Of a stretch of DNA of 64,000 nt, positions 57,276 through 64,000 are shown in pieces. The position numbers and the translations under genes were made by a program. The stretch's first letter is position 1, and the number at the start of each line of letters is the position of its first letter. Below the pieces are notes generated by a model that had not been told where the DNA came from, did not search any database, and saw only the letters and a list, made by a program, of their open reading frames with translations. The DNA comes from Paenibacillus sp. ACRRY (lineage in GTDB: Bacteria; Bacillota; Bacilli; Paenibacillales; Paenibacillaceae): contig NZ_JAKRNM010000006.1 of NCBI RefSeq assembly GCF_022346995.1, forward strand, positions 62,001 through 126,000, read 5' to 3'.

Positions 57276-57560
57276 ATGTTTAAATATAAAGTTCTGGGCC
57301 CCGTCATTTTTGGCGGGGTTATTGTTAATTCCGGTGAGATTGAATTGGATGAAACAAAAGGGGCTCGTTTGGTAGAGCGTGGAATCCTTGAAGAGGTCGA
57401 AGCCGAAGAGGAGACTGACATTAACAAAATGAAGGTTGACCAACTCAAGGATTACGCCGAAAAGAACGGTATCGATCTGGGTGATGCCAAGGGTAAGCCA
57501 GAAATCCTGAAGGCTATCAAGGAAGCTGAGGCGGTAGCCAATGCAAATACAACGTCTTAA
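57276..57560 (+). CDS. Small capsid-associated protein with SAP/HeH-like domain
   Basis: 94 residues. N-terminal beta part ('VLGPVIFGGVIVNSGEIELDETKGARLVERGIL'), acidic linker and a C-terminal HeH/SAP-like helix pair ('MKVDQLKDYAEKNGIDLGDAKGKPEILKAIKEA', about 54-86) that may bind nucleic acid. Located between capsid and connector genes. ATG 57276 after aaggaggaaac. Confidence 0.75.
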   Translation: MFKYKVLGPVIFGGVIVNSGEIELDETKGARLVERGILEEVEAEEETDINKMKVDQLKDYAEKNGIDLGDAKGKPEILKAIKEAEAVANANTTS

Positions 57561-57945
57561 GGCTGAGCGTGAAGCAATAATAAACGAGGTTAAACGCCGC
57601 CTCAAACTTGATGTGAACGATACCGAACATGATTACCTCATTGGTACCTACGTTGATGAGGTGGGTTTGCGTATCATGAACTATTGCAACATAACCGTTA
57701 TTCCAGATGAGCTCTCATACACTTGGGTGGCTATGGTAGCCAGCGCAGTAAGCACGGAGCAAATCAATGTCCTGCGCCCTCCTGTTGCTCCTGTTGAAGC
57801 TTTTGAAGTCAAGATAGGAGATACATCCATCAAACCAGCACCGGCGGCTAAAACGGCCCCTGCCACGCCTACGGTTGCGGTTATTGAAGGTGTATTGAGA
57901 GATTATCAAGGTGAGCTAAATGCTTTTCGTAGATTGAGGTGGTAG
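57541..57945 (+). CDS. Head-tail connector protein (Gp6-like)
   Basis: 134 residues. 'LKLDVNDTEHDYLIGTYVDEVGLRIMNYCNI' then 'YTWVAMVASAVSTEQINV' is the DNA-packaging/connector pattern. An Ala/Pro-rich stretch near 100 and a basic end follow. Overlaps the previous gene by 20 bases. Confidence 0.8.
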   Translation: MQIQRLKAEREAIINEVKRRLKLDVNDTEHDYLIGTYVDEVGLRIMNYCNITVIPDELSYTWVAMVASAVSTEQINVLRPPVAPVEAFEVKIGDTSIKPAPAAKTAPATPTVAVIEGVLRDYQGELNAFRRLRW

Positions 57946-57946
57946 T

Positions 57947-58306
57947 GTGATCAATTACGAAGCTATCAGAGTCGAGTATGAGAAGATGTATGAGGACGCG
58001 GTGACAGTTCAACGCTCTGAGCGTGTTAAGAAGCCCAATGGAGCGACAGAGCTTGCTTGGGTAACCAAACACCTGAACGTGGCGTGTCGCATCTCTCAAA
58101 CAGGATTAGCTGCTAATACTCAGACCGACACTACCAACGACATTGATTATTCATCTAAATTGTTCCTTTCTCCACTTGTGGAGATTAAACATGGCGATAA
58201 GCTTGCAGTGACTCGCGAAGGGTTAACGCGGGAATACACAGCAGGTGAACCGTTTATTTATCCTACTCATCAGGAAATCAATCTGGAGAGGGATGTGAAA
58301 TCCTGA
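57947..58306 (+). CDS. Head closure / head-tail joining protein
   Basis: 119 residues from GTG 57947 after gaggtgg. 'YEDAVTVQRSERVKKPNGATELAWVTKHLNVACRISQTG' and 'KHGDKLAVTREGLTREYTAGEPF' fit head-closure proteins of Firmicute phages. Adjacent genes support this. Confidence 0.72.
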   Translation: MINYEAIRVEYEKMYEDAVTVQRSERVKKPNGATELAWVTKHLNVACRISQTGLAANTQTDTTNDIDYSSKLFLSPLVEIKHGDKLAVTREGLTREYTAGEPFIYPTHQEINLERDVKS

Positions 58307-58704
58307 TGCTGGATATGAGCGGTTTGGATGAGTTCACAAAGAAGCTAGATAAGGCTTCACGTGGTCAAGTAGTCGGTGATCTGCTGCAAGAGTTCTTGCT
58401 TGAACTGGTTTATCGCTTGGATGCCAAGGTTAAACCAAGGACGCCAGTGGATCAAGGTTATCTAAGACGGATGTTTCGTATTAGTTCAATAAAAGAATTG
58501 CCCGGAGGCTTTTACAGCATAGAATACTTCAACAACACTTACTATGCTTCTTTTATCGAAAATGGACATCGTACTGGTAAGGACAAGACAGGTTGGGTTG
58601 AAGGGAAGTTCATGCTCAAGATATCTGTTCAAGAGATCGAAAGAGAAATGCAGCAGTTCTTGGACCGTAAACTGGAAGAAGCACTAAATAAATATTTCGG
58701 GTGA
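58306..58704 (+). CDS. HK97 gp10-like tail-completion protein
   Basis: 132 residues. 'MSGLDEFTKKLDKASRG', 'RLDAKVKPRTPVDQGYLRRMFRI' and 'YYASFIENGHRTGKDKTGWVEGKFMLK' are the HK97-gp10/tail-completion hallmarks. Overlaps the previous stop by one base. Confidence 0.88.
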   Translation: MLDMSGLDEFTKKLDKASRGQVVGDLLQEFLLELVYRLDAKVKPRTPVDQGYLRRMFRISSIKELPGGFYSIEYFNNTYYASFIENGHRTGKDKTGWVEGKFMLKISVQEIEREMQQFLDRKLEEALNKYFG

Positions 58705-58709
58705 TGCCC

Positions 58710-59129
58710 ATGGTAGTGATAAATGATGTGAAGGATGCAGTGGTATCAACGATAGCGACAACATTTTCAACAATGGAAGTATATGACGAACGCGTGCCGC
58801 AGGGTTTTAACGAACCGTGCTTTTTTGTGTTGATGTTTCCTGTTGCCCATACCAAGCAAAGGGACAGACGTTATATACGATCGCATTCGTTCGATATCCA
58901 CTATTTTCACGATGACAACTACACCGCATGCCACGACATGGCCGAACAGCTGTATAGCCTCATGGATTTAATCACGATGGATGGGAACTTGATCCGTGGT
59001 GAAGCCATGACCCATGAAATTGTGGATGGTGTGTTGCATTTTAACGTTCGGTACGACTTTCACGTATTGCGTGAGAGAGCTCCGGGCGATAAGATGCAGA
59101 GCTTGTTACAGGAAGGGAGATTGAAATGA
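58710..59129 (+). CDS. Tail terminator-type protein
   Basis: 139 residues. 'NDVKDAVVSTIATTFSTMEVYDERVPQGFNEPCFFVLMFPVAHTKQRDRRYIRSHSFDIHYF' fits the phage tail terminator-like (DUF6838) family. I favour ATG 58710, after gggtga; ATG 58704 and GTG 58701 are in frame. Confidence 0.72.
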   Translation: MVVINDVKDAVVSTIATTFSTMEVYDERVPQGFNEPCFFVLMFPVAHTKQRDRRYIRSHSFDIHYFHDDNYTACHDMAEQLYSLMDLITMDGNLIRGEAMTHEIVDGVLHFNVRYDFHVLRERAPGDKMQSLLQEGRLK

Positions 59130-59350
59130 CAACTAAAGCAAAACAGAGCGAGAGTTTTAATGCCGGTGATATCACTGTGAAGCTTGAGCCAAGCAAGATT
59201 AAGTTCACTAAGGAACAATGGCTCACGTCAAAACAGTTTACCGATTCTTCCCGAGATCTGATTAACACTCTTTTAGAAGATGGAGAGTCTTATTCAATTG
59301 ACGAGGTAAACCAAAAGTTTGAGGAATTTAAAGCAAAGGAGGTCAAATAG
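59126..59350 (+). CDS. Hypothetical small phage protein before the tail sheath
   Basis: 74 residues, charged ('TVKLEPSKIKFTKEQWLTSKQF', 'SIDEVNQKFEEFKAKEVK'). Overlaps the previous gene; its stop abuts the sheath start. Small xkdJ-like position, function unknown. Confidence 0.65.
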   Translation: MTTKAKQSESFNAGDITVKLEPSKIKFTKEQWLTSKQFTDSSRDLINTLLEDGESYSIDEVNQKFEEFKAKEVK

Positions 59351-60676
59351 ATGGCTGGAGGCACATGGGTAACGCAAAATAAAGTTATTCCTGGTACTTA
59401 TATGAATTTCGTATCTGAAGCCACTACGCTGAGCGCGGTTGGCGAACGCGGTACGGTGACAATGGCCCTTCCGCTTAGCTGGGGACCGGCTAAACAGTTG
59501 GTGACTATTGAAGCAGGTGAGGATTATTTTGAACTGCTAGGATATGATGCGACATCACCTGAATTGTTGCTGATTAGAGAAGCTCTGAAACGAGCTAGAA
59601 CGCTTATCTTGTATCGGTTGAATGATGGGGTAGCGGCAACAGCCACAACGGGCAATCTCGTTGTCACGGCAAAATACAGCGGCCTAAGAGGCAACGGTAT
59701 CTCAGTAGTGGTGCAAACAAACGTTGATGATCCTTCTAAGTTCGATGTAATCACGTTGGTTGATGGCGATAAACAAGAAACTCAGGTTGTTTCCGATATC
59801 ACAGGGTTAGTTGCTAATGACTGGGTGACGTTTGCGGCAGCTGCTTCGGATAATGCATTAGCGACAACTGCAGGTGCTCCGCTGACTGGTGGTACTGATG
59901 GTTCAGTGACAAATGCTGACCATACAAATTACCTGACAGCGATTGAGGTTCAGGACTTCAACACAATTGCATTGGTATCTGATGACAACACCCTTAAAGC
60001 GCTGTATACGGCGTTTGTGAAGCGTCTGAGAGACGGCGAGGGCAAGAAAGTACAGTTGGTAGTCTCAAACTACACAACAGCCGATCATGAAGGTGTAATC
60101 AGTGTTAAGAACGGTGTAATCCTGTCTGACCAAACGGTGATTGACCGGATCAAAGCAGTTGCATGGGTGGCGGGTGCTACTGCAGGTGCTGCGGTTAACC
60201 AATCACTCACTTATTCGGCTTATGATGATGCGGTGGATGTGGATACACGCTATACCAACGGTGCAATTGAAACGGCGCTGCTTAATGGCGAGTTCTTGTT
60301 CATTGCAAACCGTGGTCAAGCTGTGGTTCAGCAAGACATCAACACTTTCAAAAGCTTTACACCTACCAAAGGTTCAGAGTTCCAGAAGAACCGGGTACTG
60401 CGTGTCCTGGATGGCATCGCTAACGATACGAAATCGGTATTTGATCGATTTTACATCGGTAAAGTGGATAACAATCAAGATGGTCGTATGCTGTTCCGTG
60501 CTGAACTTGTTTCACTGTTTAACACATACCAGGAAATCGGAGCCATCCAAAACTTCGATGCTCAAACAGATATCCTTGTTCAAGCGGGTGCCGCTAAGGA
60601 TGCAGTGTACGTAGAAGCCAACGCTCAGCCGGTTGATGCGATGGAAAAACTTTATATGAGAGTGAAGGTGAAGTAA
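59351..60676 (+). CDS. Contractile tail sheath protein (XkdK-like)
   Basis: 441 residues. 'GGTWVTQNKVIPGTYMNFVSEATTLSAVGERGTVTMALPLSWGPAKQLVTI' start, central insert domain, and C-terminal 'RVLDGIANDTKSVFDRFYIGKVDNNQDGRMLFRAELVSLFNTYQEIGAI' are XkdK/sheath signatures. It shows that the phage has a contractile (myovirus) tail. Confidence 0.93.
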   Translation: MAGGTWVTQNKVIPGTYMNFVSEATTLSAVGERGTVTMALPLSWGPAKQLVTIEAGEDYFELLGYDATSPELLLIREALKRARTLILYRLNDGVAATATTGNLVVTAKYSGLRGNGISVVVQTNVDDPSKFDVITLVDGDKQETQVVSDITGLVANDWVTFAAAASDNALATTAGAPLTGGTDGSVTNADHTNYLTAIEVQDFNTIALVSDDNTLKALYTAFVKRLRDGEGKKVQLVVSNYTTADHEGVISVKNGVILSDQTVIDRIKAVAWVAGATAGAAVNQSLTYSAYDDAVDVDTRYTNGAIETALLNGEFLFIANRGQAVVQQDINTFKSFTPTKGSEFQKNRVLRVLDGIANDTKSVFDRFYIGKVDNNQDGRMLFRAELVSLFNTYQEIGAIQNFDAQTDILVQAGAAKDAVYVEANAQPVDAMEKLYMRVKVK

Positions 60677-60677
60677 T

Positions 60678-61142
60678 ATGCCATTCTTGAGAGCCCAGGA
60701 TACCATCTCAGGCCAAGAGGGCCGAGCGTATGCAACAATTAACGGCGTGGTAGAGGAAATGTTCTACCTGCAAAACCTTGAAGCTACAGCCGAAAAGAAT
60801 AAAACGGAGATCCGTACGCTTGGACGCCGTGGTGTACAAAACAAAGCCACGGGTTGGACGGGCACAGGTTCCATGACGATTTACTACGTTACATCCCGTT
60901 TCCGTCAATTGATGTTGGATTACATTAAAAACGGAGTTGATACTTACTTTGATATCACAGTAACCAACGAGGACCCAACATCTGCAACGGGTCGTCAAAC
61001 AATTACGCTGCGTGGCGTCAACTTGAACAGCGTTATTTTGGCATCTCTCAACACAGATGCCGAGGCTTTGTCTGAGGATGTTGAATTTACCTTTGAAGAT
61101 GCTGACATGCCAGAAACATTCAGCGAAGTAACACCAGGCTAA
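60678..61142 (+). CDS. Tail tube protein (XkdM-like)
   Basis: 154 residues. 'RAQDTISGQEGRAYATINGVVEEMFYLQNLEATAEKNKTEIRTLGRRGVQNKATGWTGTGSMTIYYVTS' is the XkdM tube pattern. One base after the sheath stop. Confidence 0.93.
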   Translation: MPFLRAQDTISGQEGRAYATINGVVEEMFYLQNLEATAEKNKTEIRTLGRRGVQNKATGWTGTGSMTIYYVTSRFRQLMLDYIKNGVDTYFDITVTNEDPTSATGRQTITLRGVNLNSVILASLNTDAEALSEDVEFTFEDADMPETFSEVTPG

Positions 61143-61168
61143 AATAAACCTATCGGAGGATTAAATAT

Positions 61169-61603
61169 ATGACACAACGCAATATGGCATTTTTCATGAA
61201 AGGCAACGCTAAACCTATTCAAGAATTGGAGGAAGTGGTCACCCGGCGTTATCTTGACGAGGAAGGTGAGCCCGTTCCTTTTGTGTTCCGGCCACTTGGA
61301 TCGGAGCGAGTAGAGGAACTCAGGGATGAATGTACAAAACGTATCCCAGCACGTAAAGGCACTCCAGCACGAGAAGAATTTGATGCGCGGCGGTTTAATA
61401 TCAAAGTAGGTATTGAAACCACAGTGTTCCCTAACTTTAAAGATGCTGAGTTGCTTAAATCTTACGGTGTGACCGACCCTGTGGATGTTGTGCCTAAAGT
61501 ATTGGAAACTGCCGGGGAGATGGGCGCATGGTTTGAGGCGATGCAGAAGGCCAATGATTTCGATGACGATTTTGAAGAACTTATTGAAGACGCAAAAAAC
61601 TAA
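61169..61603 (+). CDS. Tail assembly chaperone, short product (XkdN-like)
   Basis: 144 residues. 'MAFFMKGNAKPIQELEEVVTRRYLDEEGEPVPFVFRPLGSERVEEL' is XkdN-like. Ends with TAA right after the heptamer AAAAAAC (61594-61600), a classic -1 slippery site in the proper phase (gcA AAA AAC). Chaperones the tape measure protein with the longer frameshift product. Confidence 0.88.
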   Translation: MTQRNMAFFMKGNAKPIQELEEVVTRRYLDEEGEPVPFVFRPLGSERVEELRDECTKRIPARKGTPAREEFDARRFNIKVGIETTVFPNFKDAELLKSYGVTDPVDVVPKVLETAGEMGAWFEAMQKANDFDDDFEELIEDAKN

Positions 61604-61821
61604 TAGAGTCCGGTGATCGTGATGCCGTATATACCCATTATGCTATTCACAAGATGCGTTATAAGCCAAGTGATATAGAAGATTTGTGGAATATGGATCG
61701 CCTTCGCCGGGCTTTTTTATACGGATCATTCCAACTTGAATTCGAACGATTGAAACGCGAAGACAGGCAACACCGTATAGGATCACAAGGGAAAGGCCGC
61801 CGTATTGGAAAAAATGGTTGA
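61169..61821 (+). CDS. Tail assembly chaperone, -1 frameshift fusion product
   Basis: A -1 slip at 61594-61600 continues as 'LIESGDRDAVYTHYAIHKMRYKPSDIEDLW' (about 30 residues quoted in outline) and on to TGA 61819-61821, giving about 217 residues. The extension is a typical G-T-type second domain ('MDRLRRAFLYGSFQLEFERLKRED'). No start codon with RBS exists for it alone. The G/GT arrangement is conserved in tailed phages. Confidence 0.8.
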
Positions 61822-61867
61822 TTTTTCTGGCTTCCTTCTCTTATTGTTACTTTGAGGGGGAACGCAG

Positions 61868-62239
61868 ATGAATGACTACGGGAAAATGGTTGAACAGAAA
61901 TCTGAATATAAAGCTAGAAAATTAGGTAGAACAATGATTTTGATGGCGACGGGTTTTGGTTCCTTCACACTAGCGAACCTTTTGAGGCCGTCCATTGGAT
62001 TTCTTTGGTTTGTGGGTTTAGCCATCATTATCATGTTTGCTATCATTGCTTTATTGAGCGTTTCAAAGACTCAGAAATACACAGGTATCGTTGTATCTGC
62101 ATCGTGGTTAGTGACGCTACCAGTAAATCTGCATGGAGATTTTAATTTCTGGGCAAATATAGGCATAGGTTTTTTCTTGTTCATACTAACTTTATCAACA
62201 TTCCAAGAATGGCTAAAGTTTAGTGGTGGAAAACTTTAA
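61868..62239 (+). CDS. Membrane protein between tail chaperone and tape measure (possible moron)
   Basis: 123 residues with four hydrophobic segments (about 23-40, 44-66, 72-88, 96-112) after a charged start ('YGKMVEQKSEYKARKLGR'). No family recognised. It interrupts a gene order that is usually uninterrupted and is followed by its own terminator. ATG 61868 after gagggggaacgcag. Superinfection exclusion is a guess. Confidence 0.62.
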   Translation: MNDYGKMVEQKSEYKARKLGRTMILMATGFGSFTLANLLRPSIGFLWFVGLAIIIMFAIIALLSVSKTQKYTGIVVSASWLVTLPVNLHGDFNFWANIGIGFFLFILTLSTFQEWLKFSGGKL

Positions 62240-62250
62240 ATTATTTTAAG

Positions 62251-62274
62251 GGCTCCTTCGAGGAGTCTTTTTTT
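62251..62274 (+). terminator. Hairpin with T-run before the tape measure gene
   Basis: GGCTCCT (62251-62257) pairs with AGGAGTC (62261-62267), tight loop, then ttttttt. As the tape measure gene must be read through, termination should be partial or antiterminated. Confidence 0.7.
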
Positions 62275-62298
62275 ATTCCCTAAGAAAGGAGGAATCAC

Positions 62299-64000
62299 AT
62301 GGCGAGCATTAACGCGGTGTTTAACTTCCAAGACAGAATATCACGCAAACTAGCTAGACCAGCAAAAGCGCTCGAGAAGGTAGCTCAAACTACAGATAAA
62401 ACCAACAAAATGTTTAGGCGTCTTTCTCGGATGAGAATAAATCCTAGAGTAGGGTTAAAAGACCAGGCTACAAGGAAATTAAGAACATTGACTCGAAGTT
62501 TAAATACCATTGGTTCAACCGTGGCTACTGCAACCATTAGAGTCAAGGATAATGCATCTCGAACTATATCCAATGTTGAAAGTAGACTTGATGGATTGGC
62601 AAATAAGACACTTGCGCTCGGTGCTGTAGCTGGTATTTCAAGCGCAGGAATGTTCTCGGCTGGAGCAAATGCTTTTGAATCTGATGCAAGAGCATCTGCT
62701 ATGACCAATCTTAGCCAACCGGCAGTCACTAATATTGCCGACAGCATTTATTATGATAAAAAGATCGGTAATTCACGAAACGATGTTATTCAAGCGTTGG
62801 TTGATTACTCCCAACAGACTAAACTCGAAGGCAAGGCTTTACGTGAAGCGGTTGAAGGGACTGCGATGTATGCTCAGATTTATGGAACTGACATTTCTGA
62901 AACGGCAAGAGGATTTGCTTCCAGCTTAAAAAATGAATTGGGTTCATTCGGCGAAATTGCCGATGTATCTGCATTTGTAATGAAGTACGCTGGTGATCAA
63001 TACGATGACTATCTTGATTCTTTGAATGAATACTCGAGTACATTTAAAGACTTGAAACTAAATATTGATCAAGTTGGTGCTGCGTATATAGCTGCGGTTC
63101 AATCTGGAGGTAGAAACTTTGATGAACCCTCTGACATGTTCCGAGAATTCAATATTAGACGTAACGAGATGTCAGATACTCAAATAACAGCAATGAGCAA
63201 ATTACTTGGCAAGGATAGAACACGAGAAATATACAAAGCAATGGATGCTGGTACCTTGTCAGGTCAACAAGTGTTGTTTGAATATGCAACTGCACTTTCT
63301 AACTTGCCTAGCGAAGCTCAGAAGGCCGCGTATGCTACTGAATTACTTGGTACCAAATATGAAGATTTAAAAGAACCCATGCTTGCTGCAGCCGAAGCTA
63401 TAAGCGATCCTGTAAAGGCAGCAGGTGAATTGAATAAACAATTTGGTGTGTTTAAGGGAAATAACCCAATGACAGAAATAAACAATACTGTCCTAACACT
63501 CGGTAAATCTTTAAAAGACATGGGACAAAGCATGATTGTTGCCGTCACTCCCGCATTTGCTGAGTTGAATGCCTGGGCTTCCTCTGAAGAAGGTCAAAAA
63601 TCTATTGCCAACTTCACAAAAAGCGTAACTGAATTGTCAGGTGCGCTCGCTAAAGACTTAGCTACTGGAATTAAGTGGGTTATTGATAATTGGGATGTGT
63701 TATTACCTTATCTGAAAACAGGCGCAAAAGTCCTTGGAGGGTTGTTTATTGCGGGGAAGGTAGCTAAGGTATTTAAAGAATTTGCTCCTGTATTTACCTT
63801 TGTGGGCAAAACCATGAAAACTGCTTGGTCAGTAGCGAAATGGCTGGGTAGCGGCATATTATCATTAGGTAGAGGATTTGTATCAGTTCTGAAATGGTCC
63901 AAACCTTTTATACCATGGATAGGTCGTGTTGTCGGCGGATTGGTGCGATTTGTTCCGGTTATAGGATGGGTTATTACGGCGCTTGGATTGCTATGGGCGG
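62299..64000 (+). CDS. Tail tape measure protein (XkdO-like), 5' part
   Basis: The frame opens at ATG 62299 after aaaggaggaatcac and runs 567 codons to the window edge with no stop. N-terminus 'INAVFNFQDRISRKLARPAKALEKVAQTTDKTNKMF' and 'VKDNASRTISNVESRLDGL' are repetitive, helical and tape-measure-like. A middle part ('DYSQQTKLEGKALREAVEGTAMYAQIYG') and hydrophobic segments near the edge ('VLGGLFIAGKVAKVF', 'VPVIGWVITALGLLW') follow. Sets tail length and helps DNA entry. The rest of the gene lies beyond the window. Confidence 0.9.
   Translation, partial: MASINAVFNFQDRISRKLARPAKALEKVAQTTDKTNKMFRRLSRMRINPRVGLKDQATRKLRTLTRSLNTIGSTVATATIRVKDNASRTISNVESRLDGLANKTLALGAVAGISSAGMFSAGANAFESDARASAMTNLSQPAVTNIADSIYYDKKIGNSRNDVIQALVDYSQQTKLEGKALREAVEGTAMYAQIYGTDISETARGFASSLKNELGSFGEIADVSAFVMKYAGDQYDDYLDSLNEYSSTFKDLKLNIDQVGAAYIAAVQSGGRNFDEPSDMFREFNIRRNEMSDTQITAMSKLLGKDRTREIYKAMDAGTLSGQQVLFEYATALSNLPSEAQKAAYATELLGTKYEDLKEPMLAAAEAISDPVKAAGELNKQFGVFKGNNPMTEINNTVLTLGKSLKDMGQSMIVAVTPAFAELNAWASSEEGQKSIANFTKSVTELSGALAKDLATGIKWVIDNWDVLLPYLKTGAKVLGGLFIAGKVAKVFKEFAPVFTFVGKTMKTAWSVAKWLGSGILSLGRGFVSVLKWSKPFIPWIGRVVGGLVRFVPVIGWVITALGLLWA

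Overview
The window looks like a stretch of a Paenibacillus-type, endospore-forming Firmicute chromosome (inference, from the gene set and gene order). The signs are an orphan GerAB-type germination permease, an SspH-like small acid-soluble spore protein, tandem T-boxes, CIRCE-controlled groESL and Firmicute-style Shine-Dalgarno sequences. From about 28.0 kb to the right edge it carries the left and middle parts of a prophage with a contractile (PBSX-like) tail. The right end of the prophage lies outside the window.

Host part (1-28,015). An AI-2E-family permease tail is followed by a YtrA-type GntR regulator with a DUF1648/DUF5808 membrane protein, and by a stalk-domain/hydrolase gene split by a one-base frameshift. 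Next come a CorC/HlyC-type protein, cardiolipin synthase and a YitT protein. A leftward block holds split LigD polymerase and ligase genes, a germination permease, a VOC dioxygenase-like gene and Ku, so a full NHEJ kit lies within 5 kb. Then come two small genes (one SspH-like), the tsaE-tsaB-rimI-tsaD operon, two consecutive leucine T-box leaders and leuA. An intergenic cluster of seven DnaA boxes separates leuA from the ABC-F gene ydiF. 5-formyl-THF cyclo-ligase, moaC, a mogA/moaB-family gene, tatA, tatC, and groES-groEL behind a CIRCE operator complete this part.

Prophage, early part (28,035-46,273). A candidate attachment core sits just beyond the groEL terminator. The integrase and an S24-type repressor read leftward. 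A divergent switch with four related operators overlaps two good promoters. Rightward genes encode a Cro-like protein, an excisionase-like HTH protein, an antirepressor, Gp157, a RecA-like ATPase, SSB, a replisome organizer with an iteron array inside it, a G39P-type loader, DnaB helicase, RusA, dUTPase, a DNA methyltransferase, YopX, thymidylate synthase and many small proteins. A sigma-like late regulator and a terminator close the block.

Accessory joint (46,275-50,368). This region is unusual. It holds an AT-rich cassette with its own promoter and terminator, encoding a toxin-type deaminase and an overlapping partner. It also holds an opposite-strand membrane protein with its own promoter, a tRNA with the rare UAU (Ile) anticodon, a small structural-like protein, an SGNH hydrolase, and a lone proteasome-beta-like Ntn hydrolase with Thr1/Asp17/Lys33/Gly47 in canonical positions.

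Late part (50,409-64,000). Terminase small and large subunits, SPP1-type portal, minor head protein, scaffold, decoration protein, major capsid protein, connectors, tail sheath, tail tube, and a tail chaperone with a -1 frameshift site. A membrane protein and the start of the tape measure protein follow, the latter running off the edge. Lysis and baseplate genes are not in view.
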